Assembly: GCA_017442865.1 (NCBI GenBank)
Contig: JAFRXK010000033.1
Coordinates: 1-32,105, forward strand
DNA from: Lachnospiraceae bacterium
GTDB taxonomy: Bacteria > Bacillota > Clostridia > Lachnospirales > Lachnospiraceae
Reading direction: 5' to 3'
Length of the DNA stretch: 32,105 nt
Of the stretch, positions 23,989 through 32,076 are shown one piece after another. A program made the translations under genes and the position numbers. The stretch's first letter is position 1. Each line of letters opens with the position of its first letter. The notes below the pieces were generated by a model, which was not told the origin of the DNA, ran no database searches, and saw only the letters and a list, made by a program, of their open reading frames with translations.

Positions 23989-25009
23989 GTGGTATGAGAA
24001 AACCGAGGGCCAGCATGATGTATTTGTCGCACAGAGAATACGTCTTGTAAGGAATATTGAGCATTGCAATTTCCCTGAGAAGATGAGTGCCCAGGAGAGC
24101 CGTGACCTTTTGGAGAAAATGAAGCAGGAGTTTAGCGATATAAGAAGCGTTAGTGACATTGAGTATGATTATTATGATATCGATTCGATGGATGCCCGCT
24201 CAAAAAGCATGCTTTATGAAAGAAGAATTATTAATAAGGCTTTGATGGAGAAGTCTGAGCCGGCCGGTATACTGCTTGCGCAGGACGAGGCATCGGGCAT
24301 AGTTATGAACGGTGACGACCATATAAAGCTTTTTGAGCATTCGTGCTCGGAAGCTCTTGATGAATTGTGGGCAAAGGCTGATGTGCTGGATGACTATATA
24401 AATTCGCATTTTTCTTATGCATATAGTGAAAAATACGGCTATTTAACAGCATTTCCAACGAATGTCGGTACAGGTATGAAGGCGTCGGTGATTATGCATC
24501 TGCCGCTTTTATCAGGCAGCAGGCAGTTTAAGACGCTGTTTAATGAGATGGGACGCTTCGGTATTACGTTAAAGAATGTCTATGCGGAGAATGGCGAGAA
24601 TTTTGGCTCGCTGTATGAGATTTCAAACCAGAAGACTCTCGGTCAGACGGAGGAGGATATTGTTGAGGTGGTTACGAAGATGGCAAATCAGCTTGCCGAT
24701 TCAGAGAGAAAGCTCAGGTCTGTCGCATTAAGAAACCACAGGGTGAATATTGAGGATGAGGTATACAAGTCCTACGGAGTATTAAAATATGCAAGAAAGC
24801 TTACCGTAAAAGAGGCGATGACTTATTTATCGCACGTTCGCAAGGGCGTTCTTGACGGACTTATTTCGACGGAGAAGCCTGTGAATATATTCGGCATCAT
24901 GATGGAGATACAGTCGGCGAACCTTCTTGGCAGTCACAATTCTGAGAGTGAGGAGCCGGATGCACTCAGGGCCGAATATGTAAGAAAGCATCTTCCGAAC
25001 CTTATATAA
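23981..25009 (+). CDS. mcsB: McsB-like guanidino kinase with altered active-site motifs
   Basis: A 342-aa protein of the ATP:guanido phosphotransferase fold. In Bacillus McsB phosphorylates arginines, marking proteins for ClpCP. Fold markers are kept: VAQRIRLVRN (17-25), PTNVGTGMKASVIMHLP (159-175), LYEISNQKTLGQTEEDIVEV (211-230). Key positions differ. The usual NEEDH is NGDDH (110-114), the Cys of CPTN is Phe158, GTGLR/GTGMR is GTGMK (Lys167), and SSRIRLARN is AQRIRLVRN. A Glu remains at 203/206 near the GEG..E element. So catalysis may be lost or changed; alignment offsets are by eye. The last codons begin a 45-bp tandem repeat. Confidence 0.92.
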   Translation: MLKWYEKTEGQHDVFVAQRIRLVRNIEHCNFPEKMSAQESRDLLEKMKQEFSDIRSVSDIEYDYYDIDSMDARSKSMLYERRIINKALMEKSEPAGILLAQDEASGIVMNGDDHIKLFEHSCSEALDELWAKADVLDDYINSHFSYAYSEKYGYLTAFPTNVGTGMKASVIMHLPLLSGSRQFKTLFNEMGRFGITLKNVYAENGENFGSLYEISNQKTLGQTEEDIVEVVTKMANQLADSERKLRSVALRNHRVNIEDEVYKSYGVLKYARKLTVKEAMTYLSHVRKGVLDGLISTEKPVNIFGIMMEIQSANLLGSHNSESEEPDALRAEYVRKHLPNLI

Positions 25010-25143
25010 GTGGTGTAGAAGCTTTCTAAAAAGCATCCTGCGAACCTTATAAAAGAGAAGCGGAGCCTTTTAAAAAGCATCCTGCGAACCTTATATAAGA
25101 GAAGTAGAAGCTTTCTAAAAAGCATCCTGCGAACCTTATATAA
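24986..25143 (+). repeat. 45-bp tandem repeat copied from the mcsB 3' end
   Basis: AAGCATC begins at 24986, 25031, 25075 and 25120 (spacing 45, 44, 45), each followed by a CGAACCTTAT core. The first copy encodes the McsB tail KHLPNLI and its stop; three more copies follow in the spacer before clpC. Copies 2-4 are closer to each other (CATCCTGCGAACC) than to copy 1 (CATCTTCCGAACC), so expansion occurred outside the gene after the first duplication. Confidence 0.9.
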
Positions 25144-25283
25144 AAGGCAGAGAGAAGCATTTGAAAGCGTTATTTATATAATTATATAATGATTTTTGAA
25201 GATGTTCTGCGCTTTTATATGAGGTCGTGGACAGTTAAATGATTTTAATATTTTTATAGATTGAAGGAAAGGACATACAGGAT

Positions 25284-27746
25284 ATGTTTGAGAAATTTTC
25301 AAATAAAGCCAGGGCTGCTGCAGATATTGCGGTGAGTGTTTCGGTTACACTCGGACAGGGATATGTCGGAACAGAGCACATTCTGCTTGGCATTATTCAG
25401 GAGGGAACCTCGGGCGCATCAAGAATACTTAACAGCCATGGTGTTACAAGAGAAAGAGTTGCCGACCTTATCAGAAGGCTTATTGCGCCTTCTGAGAACG
25501 TGCATATTGCCGAGAGAGGCTCATATTCGCCAAGGGCGGTAAGATTGATAGAGGCGGCTGATAAGGAGGCTATGCAGTTTAAATCGCAGCTTATACTGCC
25601 GGAGCACCTTTTGATTGCGATTATCAAGGATTCGGAGTGCGCTGCGTCCAGAATACTTACATCCATGGCGGTCAATATTCAGAAGCTTTACATGGATATC
25701 CTGGTCACGATGGGCGAGGATGCGAACAAATACAGGGATGACGTGGATATTGCCAAGGCGAGGGAGAAGGGCAAGAGCAATACGCCTACGCTTGATACCT
25801 ACAGCCGTGACCTTACCGATATGGCGAGAGAGGGAAAGCTTGACCCTGTTATCGGCAGGGAGGACGAGATTGAAAGAGTTATACAGATACTTAGCAGAAG
25901 GACAAAGAACAACCCTTGTCTTATTGGAGAGCCTGGCGTTGGAAAGACTGCGATTGCAGAAGGACTTGCTCTCAAAATCGTTGAGGGCAATGTTCCGGAT
26001 ACTGTTAAGGATAAGAGAGTTGTTACGCTTGACCTTTCCGGCATGGTTGCAGGCTCAAAGTACAGGGGCGAATTTGAGGAAAGAATCAAGAGCGTTATCA
26101 ATGAAGTGAAAAGAAGCAGGGATGTACTGTTGTTTATAGACGAGCTGCATACGATTATCGGCGCCGGAGGCGCCGAGGGTGCGATGGATGCTTCAAATAT
26201 ATTAAAGCCTTCACTCGCAAGAGGCGAGATTCAGGTTATCGGCGCAACTACCATAGATGAATACAGGAAGCATATTGAGAAGGACGCCGCATTGGAGCGC
26301 CGCTTCCAGCCGGTTGTTGTAGAGGAGCCTACACAGGAGCAGGCGATAGAGATACTTAAGGGACTGAGGGAGAGCTATGAAAAGCATCACAAGGTTACTA
26401 TTACTGATGAAGCCCTGGTTGCTGCCGTAAAGCTTTCCGCAAGGTATATAAATGACCGTTTTCTGCCTGATAAGGCGATTGATTTGATAGATGAGGCTTC
26501 TTCAAAGGCAAGGCTTACGACCTATGTCGAGCCTGAGGAGATAGGTAAGCTTGCGGACAGAATCAAGGAGCTTGAGGACAAGAAGATAGCTGCTATCAAG
26601 AACGAGGAGTTTGAAAAGGCCGGAGATATAAAGAAGGAGCAGGAGAAGCTCAGGGAAGAAAAAGAGAATCTTTTAAAGGCGTGGGAGAAGGAGAAGAACG
26701 AGACAAAAATCAGCGTAAATGAAAGCAATATTGCGGATATTGTTGCAAGCTGGACAAAGATTCCGGTAAGGAAGCTTGAAGAGGGTGAGGCTGAGAGGCT
26801 TCGTAAGCTCGAAAGTGTTCTTCACGAAAGAGTAATCGGACAGGAAGAGGCTGTGACGGCGGTTTCAAAGGCTGTAAGACGAGGCAGGGTCGGACTTAAG
26901 GACCCGAAGAGGCCGATAAGCTCATTCTTATTCTTGGGACCTACCGGCGTAGGCAAGACCGAGCTTTCAAAGGCGTTGTCGGAGGCGATGTTTGGCACAG
27001 AAAACTCACTTATCAGAGTTGATATGTCTGAATATATGGAGAAGCACAGTGTTTCTAAGATTGTCGGCTCACCGCCGGGATATGTCGGCTATGAGGAGGG
27101 CGGCCAGCTCAGCGAAAAGGTAAGGAGAAATCCTTATTCAGTAATTCTTTTTGATGAGATAGAAAAGGCACACCCGGATGTGTTCAATATACTTCTTCAG
27201 GTGCTTGATGACGGACATATTACCGATGCTCAGGGCAGAATGATTGATTTTAAGAATACGGTTATTATCATGACTTCAAATGCAGGCGCGTCAAAGATAA
27301 TTGAACCTAAGAAGCTGGGCTTTATTTCGGACAATTCGCCGGAGAGCGACCATAAGCTTATGAAGGACAATGTTATGGCTGAGATAAAGAAGATATTCAA
27401 GCCTGAATTCTTAAACCGTATAGATGATATTATTGTATTCCATTCACTTGAGAAAAAGGAAATGATACAGATAGTCGAGATTATGTTAAAATCGCTCAGT
27501 AAAAGAACCAGGGAGCAGATGAATATCACTCTTGATGTGGATGAAGAGGTAAAGAATTATATTGTTGACAAGGGTTATGACCCTAAGTATGGCGCAAGAC
27601 CTCTTAAGAGAACTATCCAGACTGAGATTGAAGACAGGCTTGCGGAGGAAATACTGGACAACAGGATATTTGACGGCGATGAGGTTCATTTTACACTTGA
27701 GAACGGAGACATCAAAATTTCATCAACTCATACTATAAAATTGTAG
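25284..27746 (+). CDS. clpC: ATP-dependent Clp protease ATPase subunit ClpC
   Basis: An 820-aa AAA+ unfoldase that feeds ClpP. N-domain (1-145) with two repeats, each keeping a glutamate at the phosphoarginine pockets: E31 in GTEHILLG and E107 in PEHLLIA. D1 Walker A GEPGVGKT (214-221), D1 Walker B VLLFIDELHTIIGAGG, middle UVR-like coiled segment (FEKAGDIKKEQEKLREEKE), D2 Walker A GPTGVGKTEL, D2 Walker B VILFDEIEKAHPDVFN. A GF-type ClpP loop is not obvious by eye. GGAAAGGA precedes ATG 25284. The gap from mcsB is filled by tandem repeats, so it may have its own promoter. Confidence 0.97.
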   Translation: MFEKFSNKARAAADIAVSVSVTLGQGYVGTEHILLGIIQEGTSGASRILNSHGVTRERVADLIRRLIAPSENVHIAERGSYSPRAVRLIEAADKEAMQFKSQLILPEHLLIAIIKDSECAASRILTSMAVNIQKLYMDILVTMGEDANKYRDDVDIAKAREKGKSNTPTLDTYSRDLTDMAREGKLDPVIGREDEIERVIQILSRRTKNNPCLIGEPGVGKTAIAEGLALKIVEGNVPDTVKDKRVVTLDLSGMVAGSKYRGEFEERIKSVINEVKRSRDVLLFIDELHTIIGAGGAEGAMDASNILKPSLARGEIQVIGATTIDEYRKHIEKDAALERRFQPVVVEEPTQEQAIEILKGLRESYEKHHKVTITDEALVAAVKLSARYINDRFLPDKAIDLIDEASSKARLTTYVEPEEIGKLADRIKELEDKKIAAIKNEEFEKAGDIKKEQEKLREEKENLLKAWEKEKNETKISVNESNIADIVASWTKIPVRKLEEGEAERLRKLESVLHERVIGQEEAVTAVSKAVRRGRVGLKDPKRPISSFLFLGPTGVGKTELSKALSEAMFGTENSLIRVDMSEYMEKHSVSKIVGSPPGYVGYEEGGQLSEKVRRNPYSVILFDEIEKAHPDVFNILLQVLDDGHITDAQGRMIDFKNTVIIMTSNAGASKIIEPKKLGFISDNSPESDHKLMKDNVMAEIKKIFKPEFLNRIDDIIVFHSLEKKEMIQIVEIMLKSLSKRTREQMNITLDVDEEVKNYIVDKGYDPKYGARPLKRTIQTEIEDRLAEEILDNRIFDGDEVHFTLENGDIKISSTHTIKL

Positions 27747-27780
27747 AAATATATATTGCTTTATAGTATAATTGATATAG

Positions 27781-27827
27781 GGGTTAAAGGACATGCTTTT
27801 TGTGCCGGCACGAAATGCATGTGACCC
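27781..27827 (+). other. Structured leader segment upstream of 27941 gene
   Basis: GGGT (27781-27784) pairs with ACCC (27824-27827), ACATGC (27791-27796) with GCATGT (27817-27822), and the inner GTGCCGGCAC (27802-27811) is self-complementary. No T tail follows. TATAAT at 27767-27772 could start a transcript just upstream. I match no known riboswitch. Confidence 0.5.
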
Positions 27828-27940
27828 AAACACGCAGCTATATCATATAACTGAAGGCGGTACATGAATGTTATGCCGGGGTTATACGGCGTGAAGCTTT
27901 AAAAGCAAAGATATGTTTTATTGACTAGGAGGAAGCCGAA

Positions 27941-28354
27941 ATGGCAGGAGTAAAAGAATTAATACGTACAGAAGACAACAATACGATAAGCTTTGGTGAT
28001 TACGAATTGACCCAAAAGAGCAAGCTTACCGGATACGAGTTCAACGGAGATATTTACAAGGTTAAGACCTATGACGAGATTACGAAGCTCGAGAAGAACG
28101 ATATGTTTGTATATGAGTCTGTGCCGGGAACGGCAGTTACATATTTTCAGGTAACTGAAGATGGTGTGTCATTTACTGTTGAGGGTGACAAGGATGCACA
28201 GATAACTCTGGAATTAGAGGACAATACGGAATATCTTGTTAAGATTAATGGGGAGAAGGCAGGTTTTATTGAATCGAACATGAGCGGAAAGCTTACATTC
28301 AGCGTAGAACTTGAGAATGTAGATAAGGTTGATGTTGAGATAATAAAAGAATAA
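27941..28354 (+). CDS. Small beta-rich protein, family seen in Clostridia, function unknown
   Basis: A 137-aa soluble protein without signal peptide or membrane segment. It opens MAGVKELIRTEDNNTISFGD, which I recall from clostridial proteins that databases sometimes call endosialidase. I see no catalytic motif supporting that name. The rest alternates hydrophobic strands with Glu/Lys/Thr (VSFTVEGDKDAQITLELE), fitting a beta-sandwich. AGGAGG precedes ATG 27941. Between clpC and radA, possibly co-transcribed, but with its own long leader. Confidence 0.8.
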   Translation: MAGVKELIRTEDNNTISFGDYELTQKSKLTGYEFNGDIYKVKTYDEITKLEKNDMFVYESVPGTAVTYFQVTEDGVSFTVEGDKDAQITLELEDNTEYLVKINGEKAGFIESNMSGKLTFSVELENVDKVDVEIIKE

Positions 28355-28394
28355 TAAAACCGCAGTATTCCGGTTGTTTATATGATGTCAATAG

Positions 28395-28434
28395 TCCCAA
28401 GGTGATGTGATTAGCGTCATCTTGGGATTTTTTT
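28395..28434 (+). terminator. Rho-independent terminator before radA
   Basis: TCCCAAGGTGA (28395-28405) pairs with TCATCTTGGGA (28417-28427), then TTTTTTT. It closes the clpC/27941 transcript. A weaker stem AACCG/CGGTT lies at 28359-28376. Confidence 0.9.
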
Positions 28435-28455
28435 AGGCGGATAGGAGAATAAATT

Positions 28456-29811
28456 ATGGCAAAGAAAACTACTGCTTTTTTTTGTAATGAATGTGGGTTT
28501 GAATCTTCAAAGTGGATGGGACAGTGTCCGGGATGCCATTCGTGGAACACATTTGTGGAGGTCCCTGTACAAAAGAAAGCTTCAGGAAGTACAAAAGTGG
28601 TGAATATGGACAACAGGCCTGTGATGCTGGATGAGATATCGACAGACCTGGATGCAAGGGTTTCGACAGGTATTGATGAGCTTGACAGAGTATTGGGCGG
28701 TGGAATTGTAACCGGTTCTCTTGTACTTGTCGGCGGAGACCCGGGCATAGGCAAGTCTACCCTTTTGCTTCAGATGTGCAGAAATCTTGCACACGACGGA
28801 CGAAGTGTGCTTTATATTTCAGGCGAGGAATCCTTAAAGCAGATAAAGCTGCGCGCCGCCAGAATAGGAAGCTTTCAGGGGGATTTGAAGTTTTTGTGTG
28901 AGACCGATCTTGACGTTATTGAGAATACTATTAAGACCTGTAAGCCTGAGATGGTTGTAATTGATTCTATTCAGACTATGTACAGGGAAGACATAGGCTC
29001 TGCACCGGGCAGTGTCAGTCAGGTCAGGGAGTCAACAAATATCCTTATGCAGCTCGCAAAGGGGCTTGGCATATCGATATTTATTGTAGGACACGTTACC
29101 AAGGAAGGAACCGTTGCCGGACCTAGGGTGTTAGAGCACATGGTTGATACCGTGCTTTATTTTGAGGGAGACAGAAGCGCTTCCTACAGAATCCTTCGCG
29201 CGGTGAAGAACAGGTTTGGCTCAACGAATGAGATAGGCGTATTTGAGATGGTGATGGAGGGCTTAAAGGAGGTTCTTAATCCTTCGGAATTTATGCTTAA
29301 CGGCAAGCCGCACGAGGCTTCAGGCTCTGTTGTTACATGCTCAATGGAGGGCAGCAGGCCGATACTTTTAGAGGTTCAGGCGCTTGTGTGCCATACAAAT
29401 TTCGGACTTCCGAGACGTACTGCGGCGGGAACCGATTACAACAGGGTCAATCTTTTGATGGCAGTCATGGAGAAGCGTGCGGGAATGCATTTATCAGAGT
29501 GCGACGCCTATGTTAATATTGCGGGCGGAATAAAGATAAATGAGCCGGCGATAGACCTCGCAATCGTTATGGCGCTTGCATCGAGCGCAAAGGACAACTT
29601 TGTGGACGAGAAGACAGTCGTTTTTGGCGAGGTGGGACTATCCGGCGAGGTTCGTGCCGTAAGTCAGGCAGAGCAAAGGGTTAAGGAAGCACTAAAGCTT
29701 GGCTTTACGTCCTGCATTGTGCCTCAGGTATGCATTCCTCAGCTCAGTATGATTCAGGGAATCAATATTACCGGAGTATCAACAGTTTCAGAAGCAATTA
29801 AGCTATTATAA
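28456..29811 (+). CDS. radA: DNA repair protein RadA
   Basis: A 451-aa RecA-like branch-migration helicase used in recombinational repair. Zinc finger C10-C13-C24-C27 (FFCNECG, CPGCHSW), Walker A GGDPGIGKSTLL, Walker B MVVIDSIQTM, the RadA-specific KNRFG motif (KNRFGSTNEIGVFEM) and a C-terminal Lon-like domain. Length normal. AGGAGA precedes ATG 28456. It follows the terminator by 21 bp, so it depends on read-through or on a promoter I do not see. mcsA-mcsB-clpC-radA order is classic for Firmicutes. Confidence 0.97.
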   Translation: MAKKTTAFFCNECGFESSKWMGQCPGCHSWNTFVEVPVQKKASGSTKVVNMDNRPVMLDEISTDLDARVSTGIDELDRVLGGGIVTGSLVLVGGDPGIGKSTLLLQMCRNLAHDGRSVLYISGEESLKQIKLRAARIGSFQGDLKFLCETDLDVIENTIKTCKPEMVVIDSIQTMYREDIGSAPGSVSQVRESTNILMQLAKGLGISIFIVGHVTKEGTVAGPRVLEHMVDTVLYFEGDRSASYRILRAVKNRFGSTNEIGVFEMVMEGLKEVLNPSEFMLNGKPHEASGSVVTCSMEGSRPILLEVQALVCHTNFGLPRRTAAGTDYNRVNLLMAVMEKRAGMHLSECDAYVNIAGGIKINEPAIDLAIVMALASSAKDNFVDEKTVVFGEVGLSGEVRAVSQAEQRVKEALKLGFTSCIVPQVCIPQLSMIQGINITGVSTVSEAIKLL

Positions 29812-29837
29812 TATAATCGGTTTTTATCAAAAAACGC

Positions 29838-29887
29838 TTGATTTTTTCTTACACATATGCTATGCTTTAAAGCGTAACGCTTTAAAG
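29838..29887 (+). promoter_or_regulatory. Promoter with perfect 23-bp palindromic operator
   Basis: TTGATT (29838-29843), 17-bp spacer, TATGCT (29861-29866). Directly downstream, overlapping the start point, CTTTAAAGCG (29865-29874), TAA, CGCTTTAAAG (29878-29887). The half-site ACGCTTTAAA recurs exactly in the next gene's promoter at 30916-30925. Confidence 0.75.
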
Positions 29888-29920
29888 TGATAAAGAACAC
29901 TAGACTGGAGGATTAAAAAA

Positions 29921-30895
29921 ATGGAACTTGTAGGTAATTTGTTATCAGTAAGACATGATGTGCGTGTGTTTGACGCAACAATAAGAGACGGCGGACTTGT
30001 TAATGATTTTTATTTCAGCGATGAATTCGTTAAGGATTTGTATAATATGAATGTTAAGGCCGGAGTAGACTATATGGAATTTGGCTACAAGGCTTCTAAG
30101 GATATATTTGATGTAAATAAATTTGGAAAGTGGAAGTTCTGCAATGATGACGATATCAGAAGCATTGTCGGAGACAATGATACAAAGCTTAAGGTTTCGG
30201 TAATGGCAGACGTGGGACGCTGCGATTACAAGCATGATATTCAGGAGAAGAGCAACAGCCCTATAGACATGATAAGGGTTGCAACATATATTAATACATT
30301 GCCGGAGGCTCTTGCGATAATTGAGGATGCTGAGAAAAAAGGCTATGAGACCACCTGCAATATCATGGCGATATCAAACTGCCAGGAGAATGATGTAAAG
30401 TATGCTCTGGAGATGCTTGCACAGTCCTCAACCGAGGCAATCTACATTGTGGACAGCTATGGTGCATTATACCCTGAGCAGATTAGAAGAATTGCTGACT
30501 TGTACTTAAATACTACTGCAAAATATGGCAAGAAGATAGGCATTCATGCACATAACAACCAGCAGTGTGCATTTGCAAATACTATTGAGGCACTTTCGAT
30601 AGGCTGCAGCTTCCTTGACGCAACGGTTTGCGGCATGGGCCGTGGCGCGGGCAACTGCTCACTTGAGGGTCTGATAGGCTTCCTTAAGAACCCTGAATAC
30701 AAGCTCTTCCCTGTGCTTCAGTTCATTGAAAAGCATATGGTGCCGCTTAAGGAGAGCGGAGTAGTATGGGGTTATGATATTCCTTACATGCTTACCGGAC
30801 TTGTAGACCAGCATCCGCGTACAGCGATAGCCGCCATAAAGGAAAATGACACAAGATATGTGGATTTGTACAAGAACCTTCTCGACAGAGACTAA
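29921..30895 (+). CDS. Aldolase/lyase-like protein of the DRE-TIM (HMGL) superfamily
   Basis: A 324-aa TIM-barrel enzyme. The DRE-TIM start motif is FDATIRDGGLVNDFYF (R22, D23), where the Asp binds the divalent metal. The metal-binding His pair is in IGIHAHNNQQCAF, and GCSFLDATVCGMGRGAGNCS is the closing Gly-rich loop that shapes the active site. The superfamily covers HMG-CoA lyase, isopropylmalate synthase and 4-hydroxy-2-oxovalerate aldolase; this one is nearest the last but lacks the C-terminal DmpG domain and any partner dehydrogenase here. Substrate unknown. GGAGG precedes ATG 29921. Confidence 0.85.
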   Translation: MELVGNLLSVRHDVRVFDATIRDGGLVNDFYFSDEFVKDLYNMNVKAGVDYMEFGYKASKDIFDVNKFGKWKFCNDDDIRSIVGDNDTKLKVSVMADVGRCDYKHDIQEKSNSPIDMIRVATYINTLPEALAIIEDAEKKGYETTCNIMAISNCQENDVKYALEMLAQSSTEAIYIVDSYGALYPEQIRRIADLYLNTTAKYGKKIGIHAHNNQQCAFANTIEALSIGCSFLDATVCGMGRGAGNCSLEGLIGFLKNPEYKLFPVLQFIEKHMVPLKESGVVWGYDIPYMLTGLVDQHPRTAIAAIKENDTRYVDLYKNLLDRD

Positions 30896-30905
30896 TCGGC
30901 ATATA

Positions 30906-30934
30906 TTGATTTATTACGCTTTAAATGCTATAAT
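30906..30934 (+). promoter_or_regulatory. Promoter of the HAD phosphatase gene with CGCTTTAAA box
   Basis: TTGATT (30906-30911), 17-bp spacer, perfect TATAAT (30929-30934). The spacer contains ACGCTTTAAA (30916-30925), identical to one half of the palindrome in the previous gene's promoter. Confidence 0.75.
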
Positions 30935-30981
30935 CTTATTTGTTATATTAATAATAAATGTTATTATGGAGGATAAGTTAT

Positions 30982-32076
30982 ATGGAGAACAAGCGTAATA
31001 TCTGGAAGCTGATAGCTGTTGCCGAAATTCTTCTGCTCATGTGTTTAGCCATTCTTTATATAAATAAAGTTGGCTGGAAGCAGGATACCGGCACATCTAA
31101 GAATGCTGACAGCTCAGTATTTACAAGCTGGACGGCTGATGCCGCTTCAAAGAAGGCTTTGGTAGAGTTTGTTGAGTCAGTTACAAAGGAAGGCAGCAAG
31201 GACTTTATTCCTGTAGAGGACAGGGTTGCCGTATTTGACCTTGACGGAACATTATTCTGTGAGACAGACCCGGTATACTTTGATTACTGTCTGTTTATGC
31301 ACCGTGTGACAGAGGACCCTGATTACAAGGATAAGGCGTCAGAATTTGAGCGTGAGGTTGCTGAAAAGATTCAGACCATGATTGACACCGGTAAATCCGC
31401 AGAGGGCCTTGAGGTAGACCACGGAAAGGGCGTTGCATCAGCATTTGCAGGCATGACTATTGATGAATTTGAAAACTATATAAGAGAGTTTAAGAAGACT
31501 CCTGCAAGAGGATACGACGGCATGACAATCGGGGATGAGTTCTACAAGCCTATGCTTCAGGTTATAGACTATCTTCAGGCAAATGATTTTACGGTTTACA
31601 TAGTAAGCGGTACTGACAGACTGATTGTTCGTGGAATCGTAGACGGTGCTCTTGATATTCCTGCAAGACAGGTTATCGGCTCAGATGAGACTATCGTTGC
31701 AAGACAGCAGGGCGAGTCAGACGGACTTGATTATGTGTTTGATGCTGAAGATGAGCTGATTCTTGGCGGTGATTTCCTTATAAAGAACCTTAAGATGAAT
31801 AAGGTTGGCGTTATCGCACAGGAGATAGGCATACAGCCTGTATTATCCTTTGGTAACAGCACCGGAGACTCAAGCATGGCAGAGTACGTTACATCAAACA
31901 ACAAATACAAGAGCCTTGCATTTATGTTATGCTGCGACGATACAGAGCGTGAGAACGGAAATGTTGAGAAGGCAGACAAGATGTACAAGCTTTGTGAGGA
32001 ATATGACTGGGTTCCGATTTCTATGAAGAATGACTGGACGACGATTTACGGCGACGGCGTTACAAGAAAGAAATAA
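30982..32076 (+). CDS. Membrane-anchored HAD-family phosphatase
   Basis: A 364-aa protein with an N-terminal membrane anchor (about 8-27) and probably an extracellular catalytic domain. HAD motif I FDLDGTLF with nucleophile D86 and acid D88; motif II VYIVSGTDRLIV (Ser/Thr); motif III/IV QPVLSFGNSTGDSSM. A cap-like insertion lies between I and II (VDHGKGVASAFAGMTIDEFE). It fits the PF12710-type HAD group of phosphoserine-phosphatase-like enzymes. Substrate unknown. GGAGG precedes ATG 30982. The last 29 bp of the window hold nothing recognisable. Confidence 0.87.
   Translation: MENKRNIWKLIAVAEILLLMCLAILYINKVGWKQDTGTSKNADSSVFTSWTADAASKKALVEFVESVTKEGSKDFIPVEDRVAVFDLDGTLFCETDPVYFDYCLFMHRVTEDPDYKDKASEFEREVAEKIQTMIDTGKSAEGLEVDHGKGVASAFAGMTIDEFENYIREFKKTPARGYDGMTIGDEFYKPMLQVIDYLQANDFTVYIVSGTDRLIVRGIVDGALDIPARQVIGSDETIVARQQGESDGLDYVFDAEDELILGGDFLIKNLKMNKVGVIAQEIGIQPVLSFGNSTGDSSMAEYVTSNNKYKSLAFMLCCDDTERENGNVEKADKMYKLCEEYDWVPISMKNDWTTIYGDGVTRKK

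Noticed and set aside
24827..25125. Minus-strand repetitive ORFs (LLYKVRRML-like units)
   Set aside because: Products of the 45-bp tandem repeat read backwards; no ribosome site and they overlap mcsB.
27941..28354. Endosialidase
   Set aside because: The name comes to mind from database labels for similar openings, but the protein is too small and has no catalytic motif.
29921..30895. A second isopropylmalate or homocitrate synthase
   Set aside because: It lacks the LeuA_dimer domain and the family motifs beyond the shared DRE-TIM barrel.
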